A DNA stretch of 19,580 nt from Aquimarina sp. (GTDB lineage: Bacteria > Bacteroidota > Bacteroidia > Flavobacteriales > Flavobacteriaceae): assembly GCA_002697475.1 (NCBI GenBank), contig NZVW01000135.1:1-19580 (forward strand), in the 5' to 3' direction. Of the stretch, positions 8,300-16,510 are shown piece by piece (within the stretch, counting starts at the first letter, position 1; each line of letters begins with the position of its first letter). The notes under the pieces are model-generated. The model was not told the origin of the DNA, ran no database searches, and saw nothing but the letters and a program-made list of their open reading frames with translations. Position numbers and translations under genes: made by a program.

Positions 8300-8328
8300 T
8301 TTTGTATATTTCTTTTTAGATACATTTG
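8300..8328 (+). promoter_or_regulatory. Bacteroidota-type promoter for the 58-residue lipoprotein gene
   Basis: TACATTTG (8321-8328) fits the -7 consensus TAnnTTTG exactly. TTTTG at 8300-8304 or TTG at 8297-8299 can serve as the -33 element, at spacings of 16 or 21 bases. Transcription would begin near 8335, leaving a leader of about 55 bases before the ATG at 8390. Confidence 0.65.
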
Positions 8329-8389
8329 CACCGGAATTCAAAAAGGGAATTAAACTTTAATAAAACAACAACAAATAAAATTCAAAGTC

Positions 8390-8566
8390 ATGTTAAAAAA
8401 ATTATCATTTCTACTTGTATTAGCTGTATCATTCATCGCTTGTGAAGCTGAATCAATTGATCAACCAACTTTAGAGAACAATAACAATCAAGAAGTTGAA
8501 AACGAAAATCCTAACAATGATGAAGTAGATATCTTTATCGATGGTGATAAAGGTTTAGGAAACTAA
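8390..8566 (+). CDS. 58-residue acidic lipoprotein of unknown function
   Basis: The short gene encodes a 58-residue protein starting MLKKLSFLLVLAVSFIAC, a classic lipoprotein signal with Cys18 as the lipidation site. The mature part is only 40 residues long, rich in Asn, Asp and Glu (an ENNNNQEVENENPNND stretch, then DEVDIFIDGDKGLGN) with no Lys or Arg until Lys54. It would be a low-complexity, acidic surface or periplasmic tail. A well-matched TAnnTTTG promoter lies upstream and a strong terminator lies 66 bases downstream, so it is a monocistronic unit. This architecture, together with the signal peptide, supports it as a real gene despite its size. The family and function are not recognised. 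Confidence 0.8.
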   Translation: MLKKLSFLLVLAVSFIACEAESIDQPTLENNNNQEVENENPNNDEVDIFIDGDKGLGN

Positions 8567-8632
8567 AAATAAATACTCTCTTTATAATTTAGAGTTAGCC
8601 ACGAAAAGTTTAAAGAGTTTTATATTTTAGAG

Positions 8633-8661
8633 AGGGAATGTATCGTAGCATTCCCTTTTTT
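8633..8661 (+). terminator. Intrinsic terminator after the 58-residue lipoprotein
   Basis: AGGGAATG (8633-8640) pairs with CATTCCCT (8649-8656) across an 8-base loop, and a run of six T residues ends at 8661. This is a good intrinsic terminator for the plus strand. Confidence 0.88.
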
Positions 8662-8780
8662 CATGCCTTAAATGTTTAGAAAAGTAAGTTGTCCTATAAA
8701 ATACACAACTCTGTATGAGCAATATTGTGAATACTAATAGAAAAGAATAAACATTACCTCTTTAAAATAAGGTTTTACAA

Positions 8781-10082
8781 TTATACTACCTCTCCGTAAA
8801 GATCAAAATCCTCTGCTTCATATATCTTCACGTTTGCAAAATCTCCCGTTTTAAGATAGAACTTTGACGCATCAATTAAAACCTCATTATCCACATCAGG
8901 AGAATCAAACTCTGTTCTGGCTACGAAATAATTTCCTTCTTTTCTATCTACTAAAACTCTGAAAGTTTGACCTATCTTTTCTTGATTCAACTCCCAGGAA
9001 ATTTGAGACTGTATTTCCATAATTTCGTTAGCGCGAGCGATTTTAGTTTCCTCAGGAACGTCATCCACTAGCTTGTATGCATGAGTATTTTCCTCATGAG
9101 AGTATGTAAAACACCCCAATCGTTCAAATCGCATCTCTCTAACCCACTCCTTTAGAACTTCAAAGTCTTCTTCTGTCTCGCCTGGATATCCTACAATTAG
9201 TGTAGTCCTAATTGCCATCTCAGGAACAGCTTTTCTAAATTCTTCTATAAGTTTAGTAGTTTTAGCTTTTGTAGTTCCTCTTCTCATAGATTTAAGGATA
9301 GGATCTGCAATATGCTGCAGCGGAATATCAATGTAGTTACACACCTTTTGCTCTGATCGCATCACTTCTAAAACATCCATAGGAAAACCAGTAGGAAATG
9401 CATAATGTAAACGGATCCATTCAATACCTTCAACTTTTACCAATTCTCTTAATAAATCAGCAAGTCTTCTTTCTTTATACAAATCAAGACCATAATATGT
9501 CAAATCCTGAGCAATAAGTATTAATTCTTTAACCCCATTAGCTGCTAATTTCTCAGCCTCAGTGACAAGATTTTCTATAGGAGTAGATTTATGTTTTCCT
9601 CGCATTAAAGGAATAGCGCAAAAAGAACAAGGTCTATCACACCCCTCGGCTATCTTCAAATAAGCATAATTCTTAGGTGTGGTTGTTAGTCTTTCACCTA
9701 TTAACTCGTGTTTATAATCTGCTCCTAAAGCTTTTAATAATCCGGGTAACTCAGTGGTCCCGAAGTATTGATCAACATTAGGTATCTCCTTTTCTAAATC
9801 TGGTTTATATCTTTCTGATAAACACCCTGTCACAAAAACTTTATCTATATCTCCTTCTTCCTTTTTTTGTACATATTCCAGAATAGTATTTATAGACTCT
9901 TCTTTTGCATTGGCTATAAAACCACAAGTATTGATAACAACAATATTACCTTCCTCTTCATGGACCACCTCTTTATTATTGGCCCTCAACTGCCCCATAA
10001 GCACCTCGCTGTCATAAACATTTTTACTACAGCCTAGTGTTACAACATTGATCTTATTTTTCTTTAATCTCTTAGTTCTCAT
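8781..10082 (-). CDS. rimO: Ribosomal protein S12 methylthiotransferase RimO
   Basis: This 433-residue radical-SAM methylthiotransferase adds a methylthio group to the conserved aspartate of ribosomal protein S12. The N-terminal UPF0004 domain has the typical VVTLGCSKNVYDSEVLMGQL opening, and Cys18, Cys53 (NTCGF) and Cys87 (VTGCLSE) hold the first iron-sulfur cluster. The radical-SAM CxxxCxxC is GCDRPCSFCAIPLMRG (Cys148, 152, 155). RTTLIVGYPGETEEDF follows further along, and the C-terminal region from about 365 fits a TRAM domain. The TLGCSKNxYDSE opening favours RimO over the tRNA enzyme MiaB. The length is normal. A TATCTTTG promoter element lies 20 bases upstream. No clear terminator is seen downstream of its stop. 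Confidence 0.96.
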   Translation of the reverse strand: MRTKRLKKNKINVVTLGCSKNVYDSEVLMGQLRANNKEVVHEEEGNIVVINTCGFIANAKEESINTILEYVQKKEEGDIDKVFVTGCLSERYKPDLEKEIPNVDQYFGTTELPGLLKALGADYKHELIGERLTTTPKNYAYLKIAEGCDRPCSFCAIPLMRGKHKSTPIENLVTEAEKLAANGVKELILIAQDLTYYGLDLYKERRLADLLRELVKVEGIEWIRLHYAFPTGFPMDVLEVMRSEQKVCNYIDIPLQHIADPILKSMRRGTTKAKTTKLIEEFRKAVPEMAIRTTLIVGYPGETEEDFEVLKEWVREMRFERLGCFTYSHEENTHAYKLVDDVPEETKIARANEIMEIQSQISWELNQEKIGQTFRVLVDRKEGNYFVARTEFDSPDVDNEVLIDASKFYLKTGDFANVKIYEAEDFDLYGEVV

Positions 10083-10102
10083 AGCTTTCTTATAAAGGTT
10101 TG

Positions 10103-10110
10103 CAAAGATA
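10103..10110 (-). promoter_or_regulatory. Promoter -7 element for rimO
   Basis: Read on the minus strand these bases are TATCTTTG, an exact fit to TAnnTTTG, ending 20 bases before the rimO start codon. The matching -33 element is not clear. The leader would be very short, around 15 bases. Confidence 0.5.
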
Positions 10111-10219
10111 CAATGAATCTTAGAAGTAGAATAATTTAATTCTTTTTAAACCTAAAAATCATTTTGTAATTAAACCTTTAGTATATTAAACAGTCCAAAT
10201 CTATATATATCCTATTATT

Positions 10220-11299
10220 ATGAAAGCATTACCACCTCTGTATTATCTTATATTGATTCTATTCATATCCTGTACTAGCGATGATGGTGGAGATATTCCA
10301 CATAGTGAGACTTTATACTTCCCTCCAGTTCAATCAGAAGATTGGCAGACTATGAGCATTGAAGAAGCAGGATGGAATACGGATAAGGTCTCAGAGCTGA
10401 AAACTTTTTTAGAAATTCAAAACACTAAAGCTTTTATCATTTTAAAAAATGGTAAAATTGTTATTGAAGAATATTTTAATGACTTTACTAAAAATGACTC
10501 CCATTTTTGGTTCTCTGCTGGTAAAACTTTGACTGCATTTACTATAGGAATAGCAAATGAAGAAGGACTAATAGACCTCAATTCTTCATCTGCGTTATAC
10601 CTGCAAAGTGGGTGGTCATCCCTTACTCCCACAGAAGAAAGTCTGATTACTGTAAAACACCATTTAACCATGACCACTGGTCTTGATTATAACATTACCA
10701 ACACTTTTTGTACAGATCCTGAATGTCTGACATACTTAAATCCATCTGGAAGTTTTTGGTACTATCACAATGCTCCTTATACACTTCTTTCAGAAATGAT
10801 TTCAAGCGTATATAATGCAGGCTTTGATACTTATTTTGATGAAAAAATCAAATCCAAAACAGGAATGGATGGTTCCTGGTTGACCTTGGGGTATAATAAA
10901 ATATACTATAGCACAGCCCGAAGTATGGCTCGTTTTGGACTACTTAATCTTAACAAAGGTGTGTGGGGGGATGTTGACGTCTTACAAAATCAGGTTTATT
11001 TTAATGAAATGACAACACCATCTCAGAACTTAAATCCATCTTATGGCTATTTATGGTGGCTAAATGGGCAAACGTCCTTTAGGCTACCTGGCTCAGAAAT
11101 TCAATATGATGGTAAACTTATACCTAATGCGCCTGATGACCTTATTGCCGGTTTAGGCAAGGACGATCAAAAGCTCTATGTTATTCCCAGTGAAAATTTG
11201 GTAATTGTAAGGCTAGGTGACGCAGCTGATCAATCTCTTTTAGGACCCTCAGGATTCGATAATGAACTTTGGGCATACATTAATGCCTTAACAAACTAG
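10220..11299 (+). CDS. Serine beta-lactamase-family hydrolase, lipoprotein
   Basis: This 359-residue protein begins MKALPPLYYLILILFISC, a signal peptide with lipobox FISC (Cys18), followed by the polar linker TSDDGGD that favours surface display in Bacteroidota. The body is the class C beta-lactamase / penicillin-binding-protein-like family (COG1680). The SxxK motif is SAGK (Ser99, Lys102) and the YxN motif is YHN (Tyr182, Asn184) in YYHNAPYTLL. The YGYLWWLN segment at about 275-282 is also typical of the family. Members include esterases, D-aminopeptidases and amide hydrolases; true antibiotic resistance is uncommon, and no substrate can be assigned. It is transcribed away from rimO, and its TAG stop overlaps the stop of the convergent TonB receptor in the four bases CTAG. 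No consensus promoter is evident in the 137-bp gap. Confidence 0.88.
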   Translation: MKALPPLYYLILILFISCTSDDGGDIPHSETLYFPPVQSEDWQTMSIEEAGWNTDKVSELKTFLEIQNTKAFIILKNGKIVIEEYFNDFTKNDSHFWFSAGKTLTAFTIGIANEEGLIDLNSSSALYLQSGWSSLTPTEESLITVKHHLTMTTGLDYNITNTFCTDPECLTYLNPSGSFWYYHNAPYTLLSEMISSVYNAGFDTYFDEKIKSKTGMDGSWLTLGYNKIYYSTARSMARFGLLNLNKGVWGDVDVLQNQVYFNEMTTPSQNLNPSYGYLWWLNGQTSFRLPGSEIQYDGKLIPNAPDDLIAGLGKDDQKLYVIPSENLVIVRLGDAADQSLLGPSGFDNELWAYINALTN

Positions 11300-13848
11300 A
11301 AGGATACTCTCAACACTGCATTAGGAGTAAATCCTAAGGCAGTTCTTAGATTTTGATCTGGTAAATTTTGACTGTCCAGTGCGTAGTAGTCTCCTATAAC
11401 ATTCCTATTGTTTGTAACATTCCATAAAGACACTCCCGCATTCCCTTTGATACCCTTACTTATCCTAAAATCGTAAACTGCGGATAGATCTGCCCTGAAG
11501 TAAGGTTCTAAATTTGAAGAATTAGCTTCTCCATAAACAATATTTCTTCTTTCCTGTACTTCAACAGGCAGTGCAGAAGAAGTTGGTAAACCGGAATGCC
11601 AGTTAACCCCTGCTGATAACTTAAATTGGTTAAAGGTATATGACCCTCCTGCTGTAACTGAGTGAATAATATTTATGTTATTAGGAAAATTGACGTCTTC
11701 AAAATCATCAAAAGTATATTCATTATCCCCAAAACTATAACTAAACCAACCGTTGAAATTTTTGAGTTTCTTACTAACCAAAACTTCAATTCCCATAACA
11801 TCATATTTTCCAATTCCATTTTCGAATTCATATTTGGTCTGAAACCCCTGGCTCCTTGCAGTGATACCATCCACGTTTTTATAGTACATATCCAAACTAA
11901 CCAATAAGTCATTTCGATTATATGTTACACCTCCTGATAGCTGCTTACCTTGAATAATAGGAATATCCTGATCATTAGAAAGTACCCATCTCCTTTTTTC
12001 TACACCTAAAAAATCATTCTGGAAATTTATAATCTGTGAAGTATTTTGATGCTTAAACTCTCCTAAAAGTTCTACTGCAAAATATTTCTTAAATCTTCGA
12101 TTTATGCTAATCCTGGGCTCTATAAAATGTCGGCCTAGCTTATCATTATAGGTATATCGAACTCCTAAATTTAAGTTTGTTTTATTATCAGCAGATTTTA
12201 AGATAGCTTCTGTAAATAATGAGTGTGTTCTGGTAACACGAATCTTTTCATCAACAAATCTTGGGTTATCAATATCATTGAGATTACCAATCCCTGTTTC
12301 AATAAGTTGATATCCAGACAGTAATTGCAAATTAGATTTCATTTTGTAGAGGCCACTGAGCTTTACACCAGTCTCGGAAACTCTATTTTCCTGTAAAAAA
12401 CGTTGGTTTTCTACAAGGTTAGCATTTTCAGCCCTTAACATATAATCTGTATTATATACCTGAAGCACAGAACTGAATTTTTCATTCCATTTTCTGTCAT
12501 AAAAAAGCCCTCCGGCAATACTACTTTGATTTACACTACTTTGTCTCGACGTAAAATTACCCGAAACAACAGCATTTTCCTGAAAAACCAAATCATTACT
12601 AAGTAACAAAAAATTGAGCCTAATTTTATCATTTGACGAAATGTGATAGTTCCACCTTAGATTGGTATCATAAAAATCAAATCTAAGATCAGAGCTTACT
12701 GCATTTTCCTGATTATTTTCGATCTCAGTATTCTGTTTTATTCTATCAAAATATTCTGAATATGTAGGAGTTTCAAAAAGTTCGCTTATCGCTTTTCTTG
12801 CTGTTATTTGTAGTGAGGATTTTTTACCAATTGGAATATCTGCAAACACATCACTATTGATAAGATTGGTTCCTACACTAATACTTAAACTATCATTAAT
12901 TTCACTTTTCGTATTCATCATTATGGTTCCTGAAACACCATCTGTATACTGGGTACTGGTTCCATTCTTTATTATAGTAGCTCTTTTGGTATTGTTAGGG
13001 TTAAAAACCGATATCAGCCCAAAAAAGTGTCCGGATTGATACATTCTTATCCCATCCCAAAGAATCAAATTCTGGTCGTGAGTACCGCCCCTGATATTGA
13101 TATTGGAAACCGTTTCATCAATACTCTGTATACCTGGAAGAGCTTGTATCGTCTGTAGAACGTCTGATTCTATAAGCCCCGGTAAAATACCAAAATCAGA
13201 GTAATCAACTTGTATACCTCCATCACTTGTCCTGCTAATACCCTTGGTTATATAGTTTTTAATTACAATTTCATTAAGACTTTGGGTGACCTGCCGGATA
13301 TAAATAGTCAAACATTCTTCCTCCGGAAATTCATTTACCTTTATTCGTTGTTCTTTATATCCTAAATATTTAATGACTAATTCCTCATCCGGATTTGTCA
13401 CTTCGAGTTGAAAATAACCTTGATCGTTTGTGACTACAGAATTATCACTCCCTTGAACCGTAGCATATGATAAACTAAACTCCGATCCATATTCTTTAAT
13501 ATATCCACATATAGCTTTGAGAAATTTCTTTTCTCTAATGACAATAAAATTGTTATTAATGAGCTCAAAGGAAAGGTTAGTCTCTTTCTCCAAAAAAGTA
13601 AGCACTTCTTCAAAAGACAAAGCCTCATCAGGAATTTTTATTTTCAAATTCCTGACAAGGTTATCTGCATAAGTAAACTGATAATCAAAACGATTTTCTA
13701 GAAGTATTAATACTTCTGAGAGAGGTTTTTTCTGGTCAATTTCTTGAGAAATTGATTTAAAACCAATAAGATAAAACGTAAATAGACATATAAGTCTAAT
13801 TACGTTTTTTTTATTTAGAGATAATAATGATGTTCTTGTCGTTATCAA
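11296..13848 (-). CDS. TonB-dependent outer-membrane receptor with N-terminal STN signalling domain
   Basis: The 850-residue product has, in order, a signal peptide (hydrophobic core LICLFTFYLIGF, about 19-30), an STN domain (about 42-105), a carboxypeptidase-regulatory-like beta sandwich (about 113-190), a short LNEIVIKN segment, a plug domain (about 215-315, with NINIRGGTHDQNLILWDGI), and a 22-strand-type barrel ending in a terminal Phe (VLRVSF). The STN domain transmits ligand binding to a FecR anti-sigma factor, and both partners are encoded just upstream. The only plausible start is TTG at 13848, since an in-frame TAA lies nine bases upstream of it and no in-frame ATG precedes the signal peptide. 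This places the start 38 bases inside fecR, implying translational coupling. There is no SusD partner, so a small ligand (siderophore, metal complex, peptide) is more likely than a glycan. The ligand is unknown. Confidence 0.9.
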   Translation of the reverse strand: MITTRTSLLSLNKKNVIRLICLFTFYLIGFKSISQEIDQKKPLSEVLILLENRFDYQFTYADNLVRNLKIKIPDEALSFEEVLTFLEKETNLSFELINNNFIVIREKKFLKAICGYIKEYGSEFSLSYATVQGSDNSVVTNDQGYFQLEVTNPDEELVIKYLGYKEQRIKVNEFPEEECLTIYIRQVTQSLNEIVIKNYITKGISRTSDGGIQVDYSDFGILPGLIESDVLQTIQALPGIQSIDETVSNINIRGGTHDQNLILWDGIRMYQSGHFFGLISVFNPNNTKRATIIKNGTSTQYTDGVSGTIMMNTKSEINDSLSISVGTNLINSDVFADIPIGKKSSLQITARKAISELFETPTYSEYFDRIKQNTEIENNQENAVSSDLRFDFYDTNLRWNYHISSNDKIRLNFLLLSNDLVFQENAVVSGNFTSRQSSVNQSSIAGGLFYDRKWNEKFSSVLQVYNTDYMLRAENANLVENQRFLQENRVSETGVKLSGLYKMKSNLQLLSGYQLIETGIGNLNDIDNPRFVDEKIRVTRTHSLFTEAILKSADNKTNLNLGVRYTYNDKLGRHFIEPRISINRRFKKYFAVELLGEFKHQNTSQIINFQNDFLGVEKRRWVLSNDQDIPIIQGKQLSGGVTYNRNDLLVSLDMYYKNVDGITARSQGFQTKYEFENGIGKYDVMGIEVLVSKKLKNFNGWFSYSFGDNEYTFDDFEDVNFPNNINIIHSVTAGGSYTFNQFKLSAGVNWHSGLPTSSALPVEVQERRNIVYGEANSSNLEPYFRADLSAVYDFRISKGIKGNAGVSLWNVTNNRNVIGDYYALDSQNLPDQNLRTALGFTPNAVLRVSF

Positions 13849-14722
13849 CGCTATAGGTTAAATCTAACGGTAAAGTTATAGATTTTAACCCATCTTGTAA
13901 ACTATTATGTACAAAACCTCCTGTAAAAAGTTGATTTTGATTTACATCAATAAGCTTTATACTAACATTGTATTGTCTTTCAAACTCTTTAACAACTTGT
14001 ATATAAGGCACACTTTTCAATGTACTCATATTCTTTATCCAACCCGGAGCACTTTCAGGAGTTTGTTCAAAATATCTTTCTCCATTAACGATTCTAAATC
14101 TACTACCCGCAGGAATGTTAATAGCCTCATTGTTTTTAAATGAAAGGCTAACTAAACCTTCATAACAATGAACCTCAAAAAAGCCTTCTCTACTCTTTAC
14201 ATTAAACTGAGTCCCTAATACAGTGACTGTTCCTTCTGATGTTACAACATCAAATCTTTTACCCTTAGACACTTTGAAATAAGCTTCTCCTTTAAGAGAT
14301 ACTGATCTATTACTATTCCAATTACTTTTATTGTAGCGAACTTCTGAATCTGCATTAACAATAACTTCAGAATTATCAGGTAAAGTTAGCTCTATCTTTT
14401 CAGCAATCTCAGCACTAACAGCATTATCCGTGGGATTTAGAAACATATACCCTATTCCAAAAAGTACTACCAATACAGCGGCAATTTTTAACAGAACAGG
14501 TGTAAGTGCTTTTCTTTTATTAGATAATGATCTTTTTTGATCATAATATTGATGAAAAGAATTAATGTCTGCAGTCTCAGAAAACTCAGAAGCCTTAAAA
14601 TACTTAGCTGTCTCGATAATCCTAAGGTGTTCCTTATAATCATCAAGCTTTTCAAAAGCTTCTCTTTCTGCTTCAGTTAACTCTCCAGTTAACCACTTTT
14701 TTATTAGATTATCCTTTTCCAT
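13811..14722 (-). CDS. FecR-family anti-sigma factor
   Basis: This 303-residue protein has a cytoplasmic N-terminal region (1-72, beginning MEKDNLIKKWLTGELTEAER), one transmembrane helix (about 75-95) and a periplasmic FecR domain (about 108-205; IELTLPDNSEVIVNADSEVR, LKGEAYFKV, TVLGTQFNVKS). A C-terminal DUF4974-type segment follows (about 235-303; VPYIQVVKEFERQYNVSI). This is the standard Bacteroidota FecR layout. It should hold the ECF sigma factor inactive until the STN domain of the cognate receptor signals. It lies between the sigma and receptor genes, 65 bp after the sigma stop, and its last 38 bases overlap the receptor start. All three appear to form one minus-strand operon. Confidence 0.94.
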   Translation of the reverse strand: MEKDNLIKKWLTGELTEAEREAFEKLDDYKEHLRIIETAKYFKASEFSETADINSFHQYYDQKRSLSNKRKALTPVLLKIAAVLVVLFGIGYMFLNPTDNAVSAEIAEKIELTLPDNSEVIVNADSEVRYNKSNWNSNRSVSLKGEAYFKVSKGKRFDVVTSEGTVTVLGTQFNVKSREGFFEVHCYEGLVSLSFKNNEAINIPAGSRFRIVNGERYFEQTPESAPGWIKNMSTLKSVPYIQVVKEFERQYNVSIKLIDVNQNQLFTGGFVHNSLQDGLKSITLPLDLTYSVDNDKNIIIISK

Positions 14723-14787
14723 GTTATAATCGCCTTATATCTATAAAACAACTGAAAACTTAATATTCCTTTAAATTTTTTAGTTTT

Positions 14788-15306
14788 TTAATTAAAGCCT
14801 TCTATTTCTTCCTTTAATTTATTGTACGCAGCATAAATCCTATTTTCCACAGCCTTTCTTGTTGTTCCCAGCATTTCTGCTATTTCAGCGTGTTTTTTAC
14901 CCTCTACTTTATTTAATAAAAATGCAGTTCTCTGATCTTCTGTTAATTTGCTTAATGCTTTTTGATATTTCTTTAAAAATTGTTTTTCTTCTAATACAAA
15001 TTCAGGAGACTCGTTGGTGTAGTCTTTAGGTTTTACCTCTGTATACTTTAAAACTACCTTTTGGTGTTTAATTTCATTTAACATCATGTTATTGGCTACC
15101 GTAAACAGAAAACCCTTCGCTTTTGAAATTGTAACTTCTTTACATTTATCTAAAAGTTTAATAAAGGCATCCTGCATTTTATCATTAGGCCCTAATGCTT
15201 CCCCATATTTATAATAGAGGTAGTTATGCAAATCTTTTGAGTATTCTTTGTAAATAGATGAAAAAACAGACTCATCGCAAACATTTTTATGCAGGTCTTT
15301 AGGCAT
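14788..15306 (-). CDS. ECF-type RNA polymerase sigma factor (FecI-like)
   Basis: The 172-residue protein has a sigma-70 region 2 (about 18-85; FSSIYKEYSKDLHNYLYYKY, QDAFIKLLDK, KGFLFTVANNMMLNEIK) and a region 4 helix-turn-helix (about 113-165; LSKLTEDQRTAFLLNKVEGK, HAEIAEMLGTTRKAVENRIY). No region 1.1 or 3 is present, as expected for the ECF class. It is the first gene of the sigma-FecR-receptor unit, so it probably directs transcription of this operon and perhaps nearby genes once released by FecR. It is divergent from the repeat lipoprotein, with 106 bp between the start codons. No housekeeping TAnnTTTG element with a good -33 is seen upstream; an ECF-specific promoter is possible but cannot be recognised by eye. 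Confidence 0.94.
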   Translation of the reverse strand: MPKDLHKNVCDESVFSSIYKEYSKDLHNYLYYKYGEALGPNDKMQDAFIKLLDKCKEVTISKAKGFLFTVANNMMLNEIKHQKVVLKYTEVKPKDYTNESPEFVLEEKQFLKKYQKALSKLTEDQRTAFLLNKVEGKKHAEIAEMLGTTRKAVENRIYAAYNKLKEEIEGFN

Positions 15307-15412
15307 AAAATCAGTTAATTTTCAGTAAAAGTAGAAAAAATAGAAAATAATTAAAGGAGTTTTTAGAACTTAGTTGTTTTATATATGTAAGGCTTGCATA
15401 AAAACAATCAAA

Positions 15413-16492
15413 ATGAAGCATACCAGAACTGTTTATATTTACCTTTTTTTGTCCCTAACAATACCTACATTATTCAGTTCTTGTAGAAAAGAGTCTGACA
15501 CCCTAATCCAGCCTTCTGAAGAGCAGGTTCTACAAGCTAATTCAAAAGCTGTAGAACTCTTATCTAAAGTAACGGCTAACGATGGAAAAAACGATAACAT
15601 TATCGATTCCTCATCCCTAATCTCCATCGTTTTGCCTGTTTCAGTAGAAGTAGAAGGCGATATTTATATCATTAATAATCAAGATGATATTGAGAGTATT
15701 GAAGATCTCATTTTTGAAACAGAAGATGGCGAAGTGAATATCATTTTTCCTATCGATGTTATTCTTTATGACTATTCTGCTCAGAGGATTAATACTCAGC
15801 AAGAGTTTGACGCTTTACTTGTAAATCTTGAAAGCACAGCAACTATTAATGAAATACTTGAATGTATAGGTATTCGGTACCCTGTAGAGATCTCTGTTTT
15901 TGATAGAGACACAGAAATAACTGAAGTATTAAGTTTAGAAAACAATGAGCAACTTTTTGCTTTTTTACAAAACTTAAATGAAAATGTAATTGCTACACTT
16001 AGTGCGCCTGTTACTATAATTCTGCCTGATGGTAGCAACGCTCAGGCTAATACAGTTAGCGAACTGGTTGAAATTATAGAAGATGTTGAGGACGATTGTG
16101 AAGATGAAGATGATACAGTTGATGGAGATGATATTACTATTGATATATTCATAGAAACTCTTGTAAATGGCGAATGGGAAATTCAAAAGTTTAAAGACGA
16201 TGAAGATAATCAGACTCAAGAATTCAGAGACTATCAACTTAATTTTGATACCAACGGTTCAATTGATGCTTTAAATACAGATTCAAACGAAACTTTTTCA
16301 GGTAGCTGGAGTGTAGAGACGAATTCAGATAACGAATTAAATGTAACTATAGAATTCACAAACTCAGCTCTATTAGAGAGGTTAAATAAAGATAACTGGA
16401 TTGTTAAGAAGATTCAGGATAATAGAATAATGTTCGAGGATGAAGATCCTGCAAACATAAGTAAGGATGAATTATTTTTAAAAAAGATTTAA
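15413..16492 (+). CDS. Lipoprotein with four internal repeats and a lipocalin-like C-terminal domain
   Basis: This 359-residue protein begins MKHTRTVYIYLFLSLTIPTL and has lipobox FSSC with Cys24. An ATG at 15374 would add 13 residues ahead of the signal peptide, so 15413 is preferred. Residues 71-224 contain four similar units anchored on Pro75, Pro113, Pro157 and Pro199. Each has the pattern of two strands, (I/L)xxP(V/I)x(I/V), then a turn, then a helix with ELxxLIxxL character (for example IIFPIDVILYD, IRYPVEISVFD, LSAPVTIILPDGS). An acidic linker (about 224-240, almost all D and E) leads to a C-terminal domain (about 245-359; NGEWEIQKFKDDEDNQTQEF, FSGSWSV, IMFEDED) resembling small lipocalin-like lipoproteins. 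It lies divergent from the ECF sigma gene and could be its target. The protein is not otherwise recognised and its function is unknown. Confidence 0.83.
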   Translation: MKHTRTVYIYLFLSLTIPTLFSSCRKESDTLIQPSEEQVLQANSKAVELLSKVTANDGKNDNIIDSSSLISIVLPVSVEVEGDIYIINNQDDIESIEDLIFETEDGEVNIIFPIDVILYDYSAQRINTQQEFDALLVNLESTATINEILECIGIRYPVEISVFDRDTEITEVLSLENNEQLFAFLQNLNENVIATLSAPVTIILPDGSNAQANTVSELVEIIEDVEDDCEDEDDTVDGDDITIDIFIETLVNGEWEIQKFKDDEDNQTQEFRDYQLNFDTNGSIDALNTDSNETFSGSWSVETNSDNELNVTIEFTNSALLERLNKDNWIVKKIQDNRIMFEDEDPANISKDELFLKKI

Positions 16493-16510
16493 TGAAATAG
16501 AATATTAATT

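Larger units (their letters stand above)
7903..8389. other. 487-bp AT-rich non-coding stretch
   Basis: No convincing coding frame was found on either strand. The stretch contains a 13-bp palindrome, AAAGTT-G-AACTTT (8105-8117), followed by a T-run that could be a weak terminator. It also holds a perfect 11-bp inverted repeat (8145-8174) and, at its end, a Bacteroidota-type promoter (8300-8328) for the 58-residue lipoprotein. The size is unusual here, where most gaps are under 150 bp. A regulatory RNA or a long control region is possible but not shown. Confidence 0.6.

Noticed and set aside
8662..8780. Terminator for rimO on the minus strand
   Set aside because: Only a 4-5 bp imperfect stem (ACCT / AGGT) was found near 8755-8775, without a proper T-run.
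10417..10677. Open frame opposite the serine hydrolase
   Set aside because: It is antisense to a gene with intact SxxK and YxN motifs and has no recognisable protein features. The same applies to other frames opposite the TonB receptor, pirin, FecR, amidase and ftsY genes.
10220..11299. Antibiotic-resistance beta-lactamase
   Set aside because: The SxxK and YxN motifs place it in the broad COG1680 family, most of whose members are esterases or peptidases; nothing shows lactam hydrolysis.
15374..15412. Longer N-terminus for the repeat lipoprotein
   Set aside because: It adds 13 residues before a clear lipobox signal; the ATG at 15413 gives a normal lipoprotein start.
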